Source of the DNA: Oscillospiraceae bacterium
GTDB lineage: Bacteria > Bacillota > Clostridia > Oscillospirales > Acutalibacteraceae
Direction: 5' to 3'
NCBI GenBank assembly: GCA_009777055.1
Contig: WRMQ01000004.1
Location: 1 to 56,093, forward strand
Length of the DNA: 56,093 nt
Made by a program: the position numbers and the translations under genes. Shown one piece after another: positions 1 through 9,316 of the stretch; the first letter of the stretch is position 1, and each line of letters opens with the position of its first letter. Below the pieces are notes generated by a model. The model was given only the letters and a program-made list of their open reading frames with translations. It ran no database searches and was not told the origin of the DNA.

Positions 1-2
1 GC

Positions 3-53
3 CGGATTTTTGTGAAGCCTCGTCGCTCCGCTCCTCGCCTTCACAAAAATCCG
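3..53. repeat. Inverted repeat (cggatttttgtgaag / cttcacaaaaatccg), hairpin upstream of the infC operon
   Basis: Perfect 15-nt arms at 3-17 and 39-53. Confidence 0.7.
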
Positions 54-156
54 CCTGAAATCCATCTCTCTGCCATTTTCTCGGCGCGCCTAATTCTTTT
101 TGGGCCACATCATTGACAAAGGGAGAAAACAAAAAAACAAAAAAAGATATTTTTTC

Positions 157-185
157 TTGACAAAGCGATTCATTCCTGCTATACT
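157..185 (+). promoter_or_regulatory. Sigma-A-type promoter of the infC operon: TTGACA-N17-TATACT
   Basis: TTGACA 157-162, 17-nt spacer, TATACT 180-185. Confidence 0.8.
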
Positions 186-313
186 GTCAGGGCAAATGAA
201 GCAAAGCAGTGGTCAGGAGCCATTGCTTTCACCTACGAGGTTTCGTCCGTCGCGGGTCAATAGGGGTGCGCGGGGCTTTTTGGAGTTGTCGCGCCAACCG
301 ATTGAACAGCGCG

Positions 314-343
314 GCATGGGCAGAATTTCGCCCGTGCTTTTTT
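314..343 (+). terminator. Intrinsic terminator/attenuator in the infC leader
   Basis: gcatgggc...gcccgtgc stem followed by TTTTTTA, before the infC SD; infC leaders in Firmicutes are commonly attenuated. Confidence 0.6.
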
Positions 344-374
344 ATTTGCGCCATTTTATGGGAGGTGTTTTCAC

Positions 375-893
375 ATCAGTATGAAGGAGCAGCAGATCAA
401 CGACGCGATACGGGACCGGGAGATCCGCGTGGTTTCCGAAACCGGGGAGCAGCTTGGCATCATGCCCTCTGCCCGGGCGCTGCAGCTGGCCGAAAGCAAA
501 AACCTTGACCTGGTCAAAATCGCGCCCCTGGCAAAGCCGCCGGTGTGCAAGATCATGGACTACGGCAAGTATCGCTTCGAGCAGTCGCGGCGCGAAAAGG
601 AGCAGCGCAAAAACCAGCGCATTGTTGAGCTGAAGGAGATTCGTCTTTCTGTTGGCATCGACAAGCATGACCTCGACACCAAGATCGGGCACGCCCTGCG
701 CTTTTTGGAGGCGGGGCATAAGGTCAAGGTTTCGATCCGCTTTCGCGGCAGGGAAATGGCTCACGCCAACCTGGCCAACAAGACCATGGCGAATTTTGCG
801 GAGGCCTGCGCCGAGCAGAGCAGCATTGAACGCCAGCCCAAGCTTGAGGGCCGCCAGATGCTGATGTTTTTGACCCCCAAGAACAAGCAATAG
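375..893 (+). CDS. infC: Translation initiation factor IF-3 (start either ATC at 375 or ATG at 381)
   Basis: INDAIRDREIRVVSETGEQLGI and KPPVCKIMDYGKYRFE motifs; followed by rpmI-rplT. Confidence 0.95.
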   Translation: MSMKEQQINDAIRDREIRVVSETGEQLGIMPSARALQLAESKNLDLVKIAPLAKPPVCKIMDYGKYRFEQSRREKEQRKNQRIVELKEIRLSVGIDKHDLDTKIGHALRFLEAGHKVKVSIRFRGREMAHANLANKTMANFAEACAEQSSIERQPKLEGRQMLMFLTPKNKQ

Positions 894-940
894 CAAACGC
901 GAAAAACAGCAAGAACAAACAATAGGAGGAACCAAATCAA

Positions 941-1138
941 ATGCCAAAGATCAAAACGCACTCAGGCGCGAAAAAGCGCTTCAAGCTTTCCAAGAACGGA
1001 AAGCCGATCCGCGGGCACGCCAACAAGTCCCACATCCTCACCAAAAAAACCCGCAAGCGCAAGAGGAACCTGCGCAAGCAGCTGGTGGCCGACGTGACCA
1101 ACCAAAAGCAAATCAAGCGCCTGGTCCCCTATAAATAG
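941..1138 (+). CDS. rpmI: 50S ribosomal protein bL35
   Basis: [21 protein letters not shown]; operon context. Confidence 0.97.
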   Translation: MPKIKTHSGAKKRFKLSKNGKPIRGHANKSHILTKKTRKRKRNLRKQLVADVTNQKQIKRLVPYK

Positions 1139-1144
1139 GCTTTG

Positions 1145-1240
1145 TAAATCTACGATTTAAGAGCACATATCTAAAGTCTAAGATCTAATAGTCTAAGATC
1201 TAATAGTCTAAGATCTAAAGTCTAACATCTAAAATCTAGT
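1145..1240. repeat. Short-period intergenic repeat of TCTAAGATCTAATAG type
   Basis: Iterated (agtctaagatctaat) units between rpmI and rplT. Confidence 0.8.
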
Positions 1241-1256
1241 ATCGGAGGAATGCCCC

Positions 1257-1610
1257 ATGGCACGTGTAAAGGGCGCGATGATGACGCGCAAGAGGAGAAA
1301 GAAGACATTAAAGCTCGCGAAGGGCTATTACGGCGCGAAAAGCCGTTTGTTTAAGACCGCCAAGCAGGCCGTTATGAAATCCGGGCAGTACGCCTATATC
1401 GGCCGCAAGCAGCGCAAGCGCGATTTCCGCCGCCTGTGGATCACCCGTATTTCCGCGGCGGCCAAGATGAACGGCATGAATTATTCCACCTTCATCAACG
1501 GCCTCAAGAGGGCGGAGGTCGGCCTCAACCGCAAGATGCTTTCCGAAATCGCCATCGCCGACCCGGCAGCCTTCAGCGCGCTCGCGGAGCAGGCCAAGGC
1601 GGCGCTATAA
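1257..1610 (+). CDS. rplT: 50S ribosomal protein bL20
   Basis: [42 protein letters not shown]. Confidence 0.97.
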   Translation: MARVKGAMMTRKRRKKTLKLAKGYYGAKSRLFKTAKQAVMKSGQYAYIGRKQRKRDFRRLWITRISAAAKMNGMNYSTFINGLKRAEVGLNRKMLSEIAIADPAAFSALAEQAKAAL

Positions 1611-1627
1611 TCAAGCTCGAGTGTGAA

Positions 1628-1663
1628 AAAAGGCAGACAGCGTAACAGCGCGTCTGCCTTTTA
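1628..1663 (+). terminator. Rho-independent terminator after rplT
   Basis: aaaaggcagac...gtctgcctttt hairpin with T-run. Confidence 0.75.
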
Positions 1664-1674
1664 GATGTGTAATT

Positions 1675-2460
1675 ATGAATATTTCGTCTTTGGAAAATCC
1701 GCATATCAAATCGGCGGTCAAGCTGCGGGACAGCTCATCCCGGCGGCGGGAGCTGGAGCAGTTTTTTCTGGAGGGCGCCCGGCTGTGCGCCGACGCCTTC
1801 GAAAGCGGATACCGCCCCCTGCGCTGCTTTGTCACGGCGCGGGCCCGGGAGCGCTACGGCGAAGGCCTCGCGCCCATGCTGGCCGCCACGGAGTCGGTGT
1901 ATGACATCCCGCCCGCTCTCGCGAAAAAGCTGGGTGACACCGAAAGCCCCCAGGGCGTGTTCGCGGTTTTTTGTTTGCCTTCGGCCAAGAACGCGGCGCT
2001 CTTTTGGAGCGGCAGGGGAAAATACCTCGCCCTGGAGAATTTACAGGACCCCGCGAACCTGGGCGCCATCGCCCGCACGGCGGAGGCGCTGGGGGCAGAC
2101 GGCCTGCTGGTCAGCGGCGGCTGCGACCGCTTTCACCCCAAGGCGCTGCGGGCGTCCATGGGGGCGCTGCTGCGGATTCCCCTGCTGCAAGCCGACGAGC
2201 TTTCCGAAGAATTGCACCGGGCGCGTGCGCTTGGCTTGCCCATTCTGGCCGCTGTGCCGGAGGCCGCGGCCCTCCCGCTGACGGCGCTGCCACTGACCGG
2301 CGGAGCTGTCGTCTTGATCGGCAACGAGGGCGCTGGCTTGAGCGCGCCGGCTTTGTCGGCCTGCACGGCGCGTGTGACCATCCCCATGCGGGGCCGGGCG
2401 GAATCCTTGAACGCGGCGGCCGCCGCAACGATACTGTTATGGGAAATGATGAGAGAATGA
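1675..2460 (+). CDS. SpoU/TrmH-family RNA methyltransferase
   Basis: NLQDPANLGAIARTAEALGADGLL and LIGNEGAGLS SPOUT motifs. Confidence 0.9.
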   Translation: MNISSLENPHIKSAVKLRDSSSRRRELEQFFLEGARLCADAFESGYRPLRCFVTARARERYGEGLAPMLAATESVYDIPPALAKKLGDTESPQGVFAVFCLPSAKNAALFWSGRGKYLALENLQDPANLGAIARTAEALGADGLLVSGGCDRFHPKALRASMGALLRIPLLQADELSEELHRARALGLPILAAVPEAAALPLTALPLTGGAVVLIGNEGAGLSAPALSACTARVTIPMRGRAESLNAAAAATILLWEMMRE

Positions 2461-2469
2461 GCGCTGCGA

Positions 2470-3708
2470 ATGACTGACGCTATTTATTGGATATGGCTGC
2501 AAAAGGCCCTGGGCATCTCCTCCTCCCTGCGCACGCAGGAGATTGTGGACGCCTTCGGGGGCGCCGGCGCCGCCACGCAAATTTTCGAAAGCTCCGACTA
2601 TGAACGGCGGATTTCCGGCGTGTTCACCAATTTACAGCTGGAGCGGCTGGGCCGCACGCCGTTTTCCGAGGCGGAAAAAATCGCCGGGGAATGCGCGGCC
2701 AGGTCCGTGCATATCCTATCACCGGACGACGGGGCCTATCCCGCGCGGCTGAGGGAGCTGATGAATTTCCCCCTGGCGCTGTATGTCCTGGGCTCCCTGG
2801 ACTGCCTGCGCCAGCGGCTGGGCATCGCCATCGTGGGCACCCGGCGGGCCGACCGCAAGAGCGTGGATATCGCCGCGCGGCTGAGCGGCTCCCTGGTGCG
2901 GGCGGGCTGTGTCATTGTCAGCGGCGGGGCCCTGGGCATCGACAGCGCGGCGCACCGGGGCGCGCTGTCCGCGGGCGGAAAAACCGTGGCTATCCTGGGC
3001 TGCGGGCTCTGGGCGGACTATCTGCCCGAGAACGGCCAGCTGCGCGGCAATATCATGGAAAACGGCGCGCTGGTGAGCGAATACCCCTGTGACAGCCCGC
3101 CCCTCGCGCGGCATTTTCCCACCCGCAACCGGATCATCTCCGGCATGACGGTGGGCACCGTGGTGGTGGAGGCGGGGGAGCGCAGCGGCTCGCTGATCAC
3201 GGCGACCTGCGCCGCCGAGCAGGGCCGCGACGTCTTCGCCGTGCCGGGGGACGCCTTCGGCTCCACCTATATGGGGGCGAACAAGCTCATCCGGGAGGGC
3301 GCGAAGCCGGTTTTTTCGGCCATGGACGTTTTGGAGGAATACGAGCTGCTCTACCCCGAGCTGCTGGATATGCGCCGCGCGGAACGGCATCTGGAGCGGC
3401 GGACAATGGACCCGGCGGAGGTACCGGTAAAGGCCGCCGCGCCGCCAAAGAAGGCCCGGCCCGCGCCAAAGCAGCAAAAAGCGCCGGCGCGGCCCAAAGA
3501 ACCGGCGGCGCCAGCCAGGGAGCTGTCACAGGAGCAGCGGAATATCCTGGAACTGCTGGAGGAAGAGGCGCTGCACATCGACGCGCTGAGGCAGCGGACA
3601 GAGCTGACGCCGGGCGCGCTTTCCGCCGCGCTGATCACCCTGGAAATGGACGGCCTCGTCCGCCAAACGCCTGGAAAAATATATGAAATCGCAAACGCGG
3701 AGGCATAA
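2470..3708 (+). CDS. dprA: DNA-processing protein DprA
   Basis: VGTRRADRKSVD, VSGGALGIDSAAHRGAL, RNRIISGM motifs; upstream of topA. Confidence 0.93.
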   Translation: MTDAIYWIWLQKALGISSSLRTQEIVDAFGGAGAATQIFESSDYERRISGVFTNLQLERLGRTPFSEAEKIAGECAARSVHILSPDDGAYPARLRELMNFPLALYVLGSLDCLRQRLGIAIVGTRRADRKSVDIAARLSGSLVRAGCVIVSGGALGIDSAAHRGALSAGGKTVAILGCGLWADYLPENGQLRGNIMENGALVSEYPCDSPPLARHFPTRNRIISGMTVGTVVVEAGERSGSLITATCAAEQGRDVFAVPGDAFGSTYMGANKLIREGAKPVFSAMDVLEEYELLYPELLDMRRAERHLERRTMDPAEVPVKAAAPPKKARPAPKQQKAPARPKEPAAPARELSQEQRNILELLEEEALHIDALRQRTELTPGALSAALITLEMDGLVRQTPGKIYEIANAEA

Positions 3709-5847
3709 ATGTCAAAGTTAATTATCGTGGAATCCCCGGCAAAAGCCAAAAGCATCAAAAAATATCTGGGGCGCGGCTTCGAGGTCGCGTCCTCCATGGG
3801 GCATGTGCGGGATCTTCCCACCGCGCGGCTGAGCGTGGACGTGAGCAACAATTTCGCCCCCAAATATGTCGTGCTCAAGGACAAGGAAAAATTGGTGAAG
3901 GATCTGCAGCAGAAGGCCGCGAAAAGCGAGAAGGTGTTTCTCGCCACCGACCCGGACCGGGAAGGAGAGGCCATTTCCTGGCATCTGGCGAGCCTGCTGG
4001 AATTGAATCTCAGCGACGCCAACCGCGTCACCTTCAACGAGATCACCAAAAACGGCGTACTCAGCGGCATGGAGCATCCCCGCCGCGTGGATCTGGACCT
4101 GGTCAACGCCCAGCAGGCCCGGCGTATTCTGGACCGGCTGGTGGGCTACCGGCTGAGCCCCTTCGTGTCGCAGAAAATCCGGCGCGGGCTTTCCGCCGGA
4201 AGGGTGCAGAGCGTGGCGGTCCGCCTGATTGTCGACCGGGAGCAGGAGATCCGCGCCTTTGTGCCGGAGGAGTATTGGACCATTGAAGCGAAGCTGCTGA
4301 ATCAGGCCCACAAATCGCTGACCGCAAGCTTTGTCGGCGATCAGAAGGGAAAAATCCCCCTGCCGGACAAAGAGGCCGCCGACAGCATTTTAGGGCGGCT
4401 GAACAACGCGCAGTACTGGGTGGCGCAGATCAAAAAGGGCACGCGCAAAAAAAATCCCGCGCCGCCCTTCATCACCTCCACGCTGCAGCAGGAGGCCTCC
4501 CGCCGCCTGGGCTTTCAGGCGCAGCGCACGATGCGCGTGGCCCAGGAGCTCTATGAGGGCGTCGACCTGCCGGAGCACGGCACCATGGGCCTGATCACCT
4601 ATATGAGAACCGACTCCCTGCGCATTTCGGAGGAGGCGCGGGCCCAGGCGGCGGAATACATCGCCGCCGCTTACGGCAAGCAGTATCTTCCCGCCCAGCC
4701 GAGATATTATAAATCCCGGGCCAACGCCCAGGACGGCCACGAGGCCATTCGTCCCACGGTGCCCTCCCTCGCCCCCGCGCAGGTGAAGGCCAGCCTCACG
4801 CCGGATCAATTCAAGCTATACGATCTCATCTGGAAGCGCTTTCTTTCCAGCCTGATGGAAAGCTGCCTGCAGGATACCGTGAAGGCCACCATCCTGGCGG
4901 CCAGCGCGGAGGAGCGGAAGAAGGGCCGCCACCTTGTGTTCAACGCCTCCGGCTACACGGTGCGCTTCGACGGCTTTACCGCGCTCTATGTGGAGGCCAC
5001 GGACGACGAGGCCGGCGAAGACGGAAGCACACAGCTGCCGGCGCTTAAGGAAGGGGAGCCCCTGGGCCTCAAGGAGCTCATGCCGGCGCAGCACTTCACG
5101 CAGCCGCCGGCGCGGTTTACGGAGGCCTCCCTGATCAAGGCCCTGGAGGAAAGCGGTGTTGGCCGCCCGAGCACCTACGCCGCCACCATCAGCACGATTC
5201 TCCACCGGGGCTATATCCTCCGGCAGCAGAAAATACTCTCTCCCACGGAGCTGGGCGAGGCCATGACCCAGCTGCTCAAGGAGCGCTTCCCCCGCATTGT
5301 GAATGTCAAATTCACCGCCGAGCTGGAGGATTCCCTGGACGAGGTGGGCAAGGGCAAGGCCGATTACGTGGCGCTGCTGCGGGAGTTCTACGACGAGTTC
5401 GACGCCACGCTGACCAGTGCCAAGGAAGAGATGAAGGATGTCAAAATACAGCTGGAGGAGGACCGCACGGACATCCCCTGCGACAAATGCGGGCGCATGA
5501 TGGTGATCAAGACCGGACGCTACGGGCGTTTTCTGGCCTGCCCCGGTTATCCGGAATGCAAAAACGCCAAGCCCTTGGTGATGGAATCCAAGGGCGCCTG
5601 CCCTGTATGCGGCAAGACCATCGTGCAGCGCAAGTCCAAAAAGAGCGGGCGGGTGTTTTACGGCTGCTCCGGCTGGCCTGATTGCGAATTCGTCACCTGG
5701 CATGTTCCCACCGACGAGGCCTGTCCCCAGTGCGGCAAGAGCCTGTTCCAGCAGCGCGGCGGCGCGAAATGCTGCCTGAAGGAGGGCTGCGGCTATACGC
5801 GGAAGGCCGAACGGGCAGAGAAAAAAAGCACAAAAGAGCAACCGTAA
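3709..5847 (+). CDS. topA: DNA topoisomerase I with three C-terminal Zn-finger modules
   Basis: IVESPAKAKSIKKYLG, ATDPDREGEAISWHL, YMRTDSLRIS; CxxC...C modules at the C-terminus. Confidence 0.97.
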   Translation: MSKLIIVESPAKAKSIKKYLGRGFEVASSMGHVRDLPTARLSVDVSNNFAPKYVVLKDKEKLVKDLQQKAAKSEKVFLATDPDREGEAISWHLASLLELNLSDANRVTFNEITKNGVLSGMEHPRRVDLDLVNAQQARRILDRLVGYRLSPFVSQKIRRGLSAGRVQSVAVRLIVDREQEIRAFVPEEYWTIEAKLLNQAHKSLTASFVGDQKGKIPLPDKEAADSILGRLNNAQYWVAQIKKGTRKKNPAPPFITSTLQQEASRRLGFQAQRTMRVAQELYEGVDLPEHGTMGLITYMRTDSLRISEEARAQAAEYIAAAYGKQYLPAQPRYYKSRANAQDGHEAIRPTVPSLAPAQVKASLTPDQFKLYDLIWKRFLSSLMESCLQDTVKATILAASAEERKKGRHLVFNASGYTVRFDGFTALYVEATDDEAGEDGSTQLPALKEGEPLGLKELMPAQHFTQPPARFTEASLIKALEESGVGRPSTYAATISTILHRGYILRQQKILSPTELGEAMTQLLKERFPRIVNVKFTAELEDSLDEVGKGKADYVALLREFYDEFDATLTSAKEEMKDVKIQLEEDRTDIPCDKCGRMMVIKTGRYGRFLACPGYPECKNAKPLVMESKGACPVCGKTIVQRKSKKSGRVFYGCSGWPDCEFVTWHVPTDEACPQCGKSLFQQRGGAKCCLKEGCGYTRKAERAEKKSTKEQP

Positions 5848-5859
5848 TTATGAGAATGC

Positions 5860-5945
5860 AAGAATAAAGATATATAAGAATTTAAGATATTAAGAATTGA
5901 GATATTAAGAATTAAAAATTGAGAATTGAGAATTGAGAATTGAGA
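5860..5945. repeat. Short-period repeat (aattgag)n, topA-trmFO spacer
   Basis: Iterated AATTGAG / TTAAGAATTGAGA units. Confidence 0.85.
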
Positions 5946-7220
5946 ATTCAAGTAATCGGCGGGGGCCTGGCGGGCGTTGAGGCCGCCTGGCAGCTGGCAA
6001 AGGCGGACATTCCCGTTCGCCTGAGCGAGATGAAGCCCCTGCGGTTTTCCCCCGCGCACCAATCCGAAGATCTGGCCGAGCTGGTCTGCTCCAACTCCTT
6101 CAAGGCCCAACGGGTTGAAAGCGCGGCGGGGCTTCTGAAGGAGGAGCTGCGGCGGCTGGGGTCGCTGTGCCTCATCGCCGCGGAGCGGGCGCGGGTTCCG
6201 GCGGGGGGCGCGCTGGCCGTGGACCGCGATATGTTCTCCCGCGCTGTCACGGAGATGATCGAAGCGGAGCCGCTGATTGAGCTGGTCCGGGAGGAGGTCG
6301 CAGAGCTGCCCGGGGAGGGCGCCGTGATCGTCGCGGCGGGGCCCCTTGCCTCAGACGCGCTGGCTGACAGCATCCAAAAGCTCTGCGGAAGCTCTCTGCA
6401 TTTCTACGACGCGGTGGCCCCCATCATCGCGGCGGAAAGCGTTGACATGAGCCAGGCCTTCGCAGCCTCCCGCTATGACCGCGGCGGGGAGGACGACTAC
6501 ATCAACTGCCCTCTCGCAAAAGAGGAGTACGAGGCCTTCCACGCCGCGCTGGTCACGGCGGAGCGGGCGCGTACGCACGATTTCGATGTCTATGAGGGCT
6601 GCATGCCCATTGAGGTGTTGGCCGCCCGGGGCCCGGACGCCATCCGCTACGGCCCCATGAAGCCGGTTGGCCTATGTGATCCGCGCACGGGCAAGCGCCC
6701 CTGGGCCGTGCTGCAATTGAGAAAGGAAAACCAGGCGGGCAGCATGCGCAATCTTGTGGGCTTTCAGACGAATTTAAAATTCGGCGAGCAGAAACGCGTG
6801 TTTTCGATGATCCCCGCGCTGCGGGAGGCCGAGTTCCTGCGCTATGGCGTGATGCACCGCAACACCTTTCTGGATTCCCCTCGCCTGCTGGGGGCGGATT
6901 TTCAGTGCGGGCTTCGGCCGGGATTGTTTTTCGCCGGACAGCTCACCGGGGTGGAGGGCTACATGGAGTCGGCGGGCTCCGGCCTGCTGGCGGGTATCAA
7001 CGCCGCGCGGCAGCTGCGCGGGCAAGCCCCCTTCCTCTTGCCGGCCACGACCATGCTGGGCGCGCTGAGCCATCATATCAGCGACAAGTCCGTGAAAAAT
7101 TTTCAGCCCATGGGGGCGAATTTCGGGCTTCTCCCGCCCCTGGATCTGAGAATCCGGGACAAGAAGCAACGCTATGAGGCCCTTGCCCAACGGGCGTTAG
7201 GAGCACTGGATGAACTTTGA
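5940..7220 (+). CDS. trmFO: Methylenetetrahydrofolate-tRNA-(uracil-5-)-methyltransferase TrmFO (TTG start inside a repeat)
   Basis: MRIQVIGGGLAGVEAAWQLA; SEDLAELVCSNSFKA; downstream of topA. Confidence 0.93.
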   Translation: MRIQVIGGGLAGVEAAWQLAKADIPVRLSEMKPLRFSPAHQSEDLAELVCSNSFKAQRVESAAGLLKEELRRLGSLCLIAAERARVPAGGALAVDRDMFSRAVTEMIEAEPLIELVREEVAELPGEGAVIVAAGPLASDALADSIQKLCGSSLHFYDAVAPIIAAESVDMSQAFAASRYDRGGEDDYINCPLAKEEYEAFHAALVTAERARTHDFDVYEGCMPIEVLAARGPDAIRYGPMKPVGLCDPRTGKRPWAVLQLRKENQAGSMRNLVGFQTNLKFGEQKRVFSMIPALREAEFLRYGVMHRNTFLDSPRLLGADFQCGLRPGLFFAGQLTGVEGYMESAGSGLLAGINAARQLRGQAPFLLPATTMLGALSHHISDKSVKNFQPMGANFGLLPPLDLRIRDKKQRYEALAQRALGALDEL

Positions 7221-7587
7221 ACAGGACTGGTTCCTGCGGCAGCTGGATGCCGTGGCCGAGGCCGCCGCGCGCAAGCTGCTGAATAAGCCCGCGCCCCAGG
7301 AGCATGTTGACCTGCGGCAATTCGGCGGTGACGACCTGATTTATTACCGGCTGTGCCGTCTGCTGGCCAGGCGGGAGTTCTGCGCCGCGGAGGACCTGCT
7401 TTGGGAGCATCTGCGCCCGGACGACCTGGGCAGCCTGCTGCTGGCGGAGGAGTTTTACCGCCAGCTGGGCGCGTATAAGGACGCCACGCTGGAGGCCCAC
7501 GGCTTTTCCCGCCGGGAGGCGGAGGAGGGCCTGGAAAGAGCGGCGGCGTTTATCAAAAATCAAAACGGATGGGGAGGCGCCATATGA
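7210..7587 (+). CDS. Hypothetical protein (DUF6483-like), overlaps trmFO and plsX
   Basis: Overlapping stop/start codons on both sides indicate translational coupling. Confidence 0.75.
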   Translation: MNFEQDWFLRQLDAVAEAAARKLLNKPAPQEHVDLRQFGGDDLIYYRLCRLLARREFCAAEDLLWEHLRPDDLGSLLLAEEFYRQLGAYKDATLEAHGFSRREAEEGLERAAAFIKNQNGWGGAI

Positions 7588-8588
7588 AAATCATCGCGGA
7601 CGCCTTTGGCGGCGACAACGCGCCATTGGCTGTGCTGGAGGGCTGCCGCATGGCGGCGGACAAGCTCCCGGGCGTGACGATCGTTCTGGCCGGGGAACGG
7701 GAGCGCATTCTCGAATGCGCGCGCAAAAGCGAAATTTCCCTGGACGGCATGGAGATTCTCGACGCGCCCCGGGTATTCGAAATGGACTTTGACCCCGTGA
7801 GCATCCTCCGGGAAAACAAGGATACCTCCATGGGCGCCGGCCTGCGGGCGCTGGCGGACAAAGAGGCCGACGCCTTTCTCAGCGCGGGCTCCACGGGGGC
7901 GCTGCTGGTGGGCGCGACGCTCATCGTGAAACGGATCCGTGGGGTGCGGCGCGCGGCCATCGGGGCGGTGCTGCCCACGGCCAAGAAGCCCTTCCTGCTG
8001 CTGGACGCGGGGGCAAATTCTGAGTGCACGCCGGAAATGCTGGAAAACTTCGCGCTGCTCGGGAGCATCTACAGCGCCCGGGTGCTGGGCGTGGAAAAAC
8101 CCCGCGTGGCCCTGGCCAACATCGGCGAAGAGGCCAACAAGGGCGATTCCCTGCGCCAGGAGACCTACGCGCGCCTGAAGGAAAACAGGAGCATCCACTT
8201 TATCGGCAATATCGAAGCCCGCGAGCTGCCCCAGGGCGCCTGCGACATCGCCGTGACCGACGGCTTTACGGGGAATATGCTCCTGAAGCTCTATGAGGGC
8301 ATGGGCAAGATGATGAAGGGCAATCTGGAGGCGCTCTTTAAGCGCAATGTGTTTTCGTATCTTGGGGCGGCCATGGTGCTGCCCGGCCTCAAGGCGCTGA
8401 AGAAGCAGATGGACTACAAGGAATACGGCGGCGCGCCGCTGCTGGGCATCAACGGCGTGGTAATCAAGGCCCACGGCTCCTCCAACGCCACGGCGATCTA
8501 CCATGCCGTCCGCCAGGCGGAGCAATGCGTAAAAAGCGATATGACAGAGACAATAAAAACAAATCTGATGAAGAGGTCAGAGCCATGA
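7584..8588 (+). CDS. plsX: Phosphate acyltransferase PlsX
   Basis: MKIIADAFGGDNAP, SAGSTGALLVGA, GFTGNMLLKLYEG; SD GGGGAGG. Confidence 0.95.
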   Translation: MKIIADAFGGDNAPLAVLEGCRMAADKLPGVTIVLAGERERILECARKSEISLDGMEILDAPRVFEMDFDPVSILRENKDTSMGAGLRALADKEADAFLSAGSTGALLVGATLIVKRIRGVRRAAIGAVLPTAKKPFLLLDAGANSECTPEMLENFALLGSIYSARVLGVEKPRVALANIGEEANKGDSLRQETYARLKENRSIHFIGNIEARELPQGACDIAVTDGFTGNMLLKLYEGMGKMMKGNLEALFKRNVFSYLGAAMVLPGLKALKKQMDYKEYGGAPLLGINGVVIKAHGSSNATAIYHAVRQAEQCVKSDMTETIKTNLMKRSEP

Positions 8589-9256
8589 ACACACAGGAAT
8601 TACAGGAAATCATCGGTTACCGCTTTTGCCGCCCTGATCTGCTGGAGCGGGCGCTGAGCCACTCCTCCTGGGCCAACGAACACAAGGAGCCCCGCGGAAG
8701 CAACGAACGCCTGGAGTTTTTAGGGGACTCCGTGCTGGGCTTTCTGGCGGCGGAGTATCTCTTCCGGAGCTATCCCCAAAAGCCCGAGGGGGAATTGACG
8801 AAGCTGCGCGCCGCCGCGGTATGCGAGCCCGCGCTGAGCGCCTACGCCAAGAGCATCTCCCTGGGGGAGGCGCTTCTGCTGGGCAAGGGCGAGGCCGCCA
8901 CCGGCGGAGGAAGCCGCCCATCCATTTTGGCGGACGCCTTCGAGGCCCTGCTGGCGGCGATGTATCTGGACGGCGGGATCGAGCCCGCGAGGCATTTTAT
9001 ACTGGGCTTTCTCAAGGAGGGCACGGAGCATCCCGCGATGGTGGACAGCAAGACGGAGCTCCAGCAGATTGTGCAGCAGACGCCGGAGGAATCGGTGGAC
9101 TACGTGCTGGTGGACGAAAGCGGTCCGGACCACAACAAATGCTTCGTGGTGGAGGTTCGGCTGCACTCCAACGTGCTGGGCGTGGGAAGAGGCCACAGCA
9201 AAAAGGTCGCGGAGCAGGAAGCCGCCCGGGAGGCGCTGCGGCTGATGGGGATTTAG
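8585..9256 (+). CDS. rnc: Ribonuclease III
   Basis: NERLEFLGDSVLGF; C-terminal dsRBD; ATGA overlap with plsX. Confidence 0.96.
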   Translation: MNTQELQEIIGYRFCRPDLLERALSHSSWANEHKEPRGSNERLEFLGDSVLGFLAAEYLFRSYPQKPEGELTKLRAAAVCEPALSAYAKSISLGEALLLGKGEAATGGGSRPSILADAFEALLAAMYLDGGIEPARHFILGFLKEGTEHPAMVDSKTELQQIVQQTPEESVDYVLVDESGPDHNKCFVVEVRLHSNVLGVGRGHSKKVAEQEAAREALRLMGI

Positions 9257-9296
9257 ATTTTAGACTTTAGATTTTAGATATTAGATATTAGATGCG
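9254..9296. repeat. Short-period repeat (ttagattttaga)n that includes the rnc stop codon
   Basis: Iterated TTTAGATTTTAGA/TATTAGA. Confidence 0.75.
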
Positions 9297-9316
9297 GCAA
9301 GGAGGAGCAACGCTTT

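Noticed and set aside
1145-1240. Possible CRISPR-like array from the repeated AATTGAG/TCTAAAG/AATTGTTC units
   Set aside because: Units are 7-15 nt with no unique spacers of constant length and no cas genes; simple-sequence repeats instead
4816-5841. 341-aa minus-strand ORF opposite topA
   Set aside because: Antisense to conserved topA motifs; no independent support
7584-9256. Missing acpP between plsX and rnc as a novel arrangement
   Set aside because: Operon gene content varies between lineages; ATGA coupling shows an ordinary plsX-rnc junction
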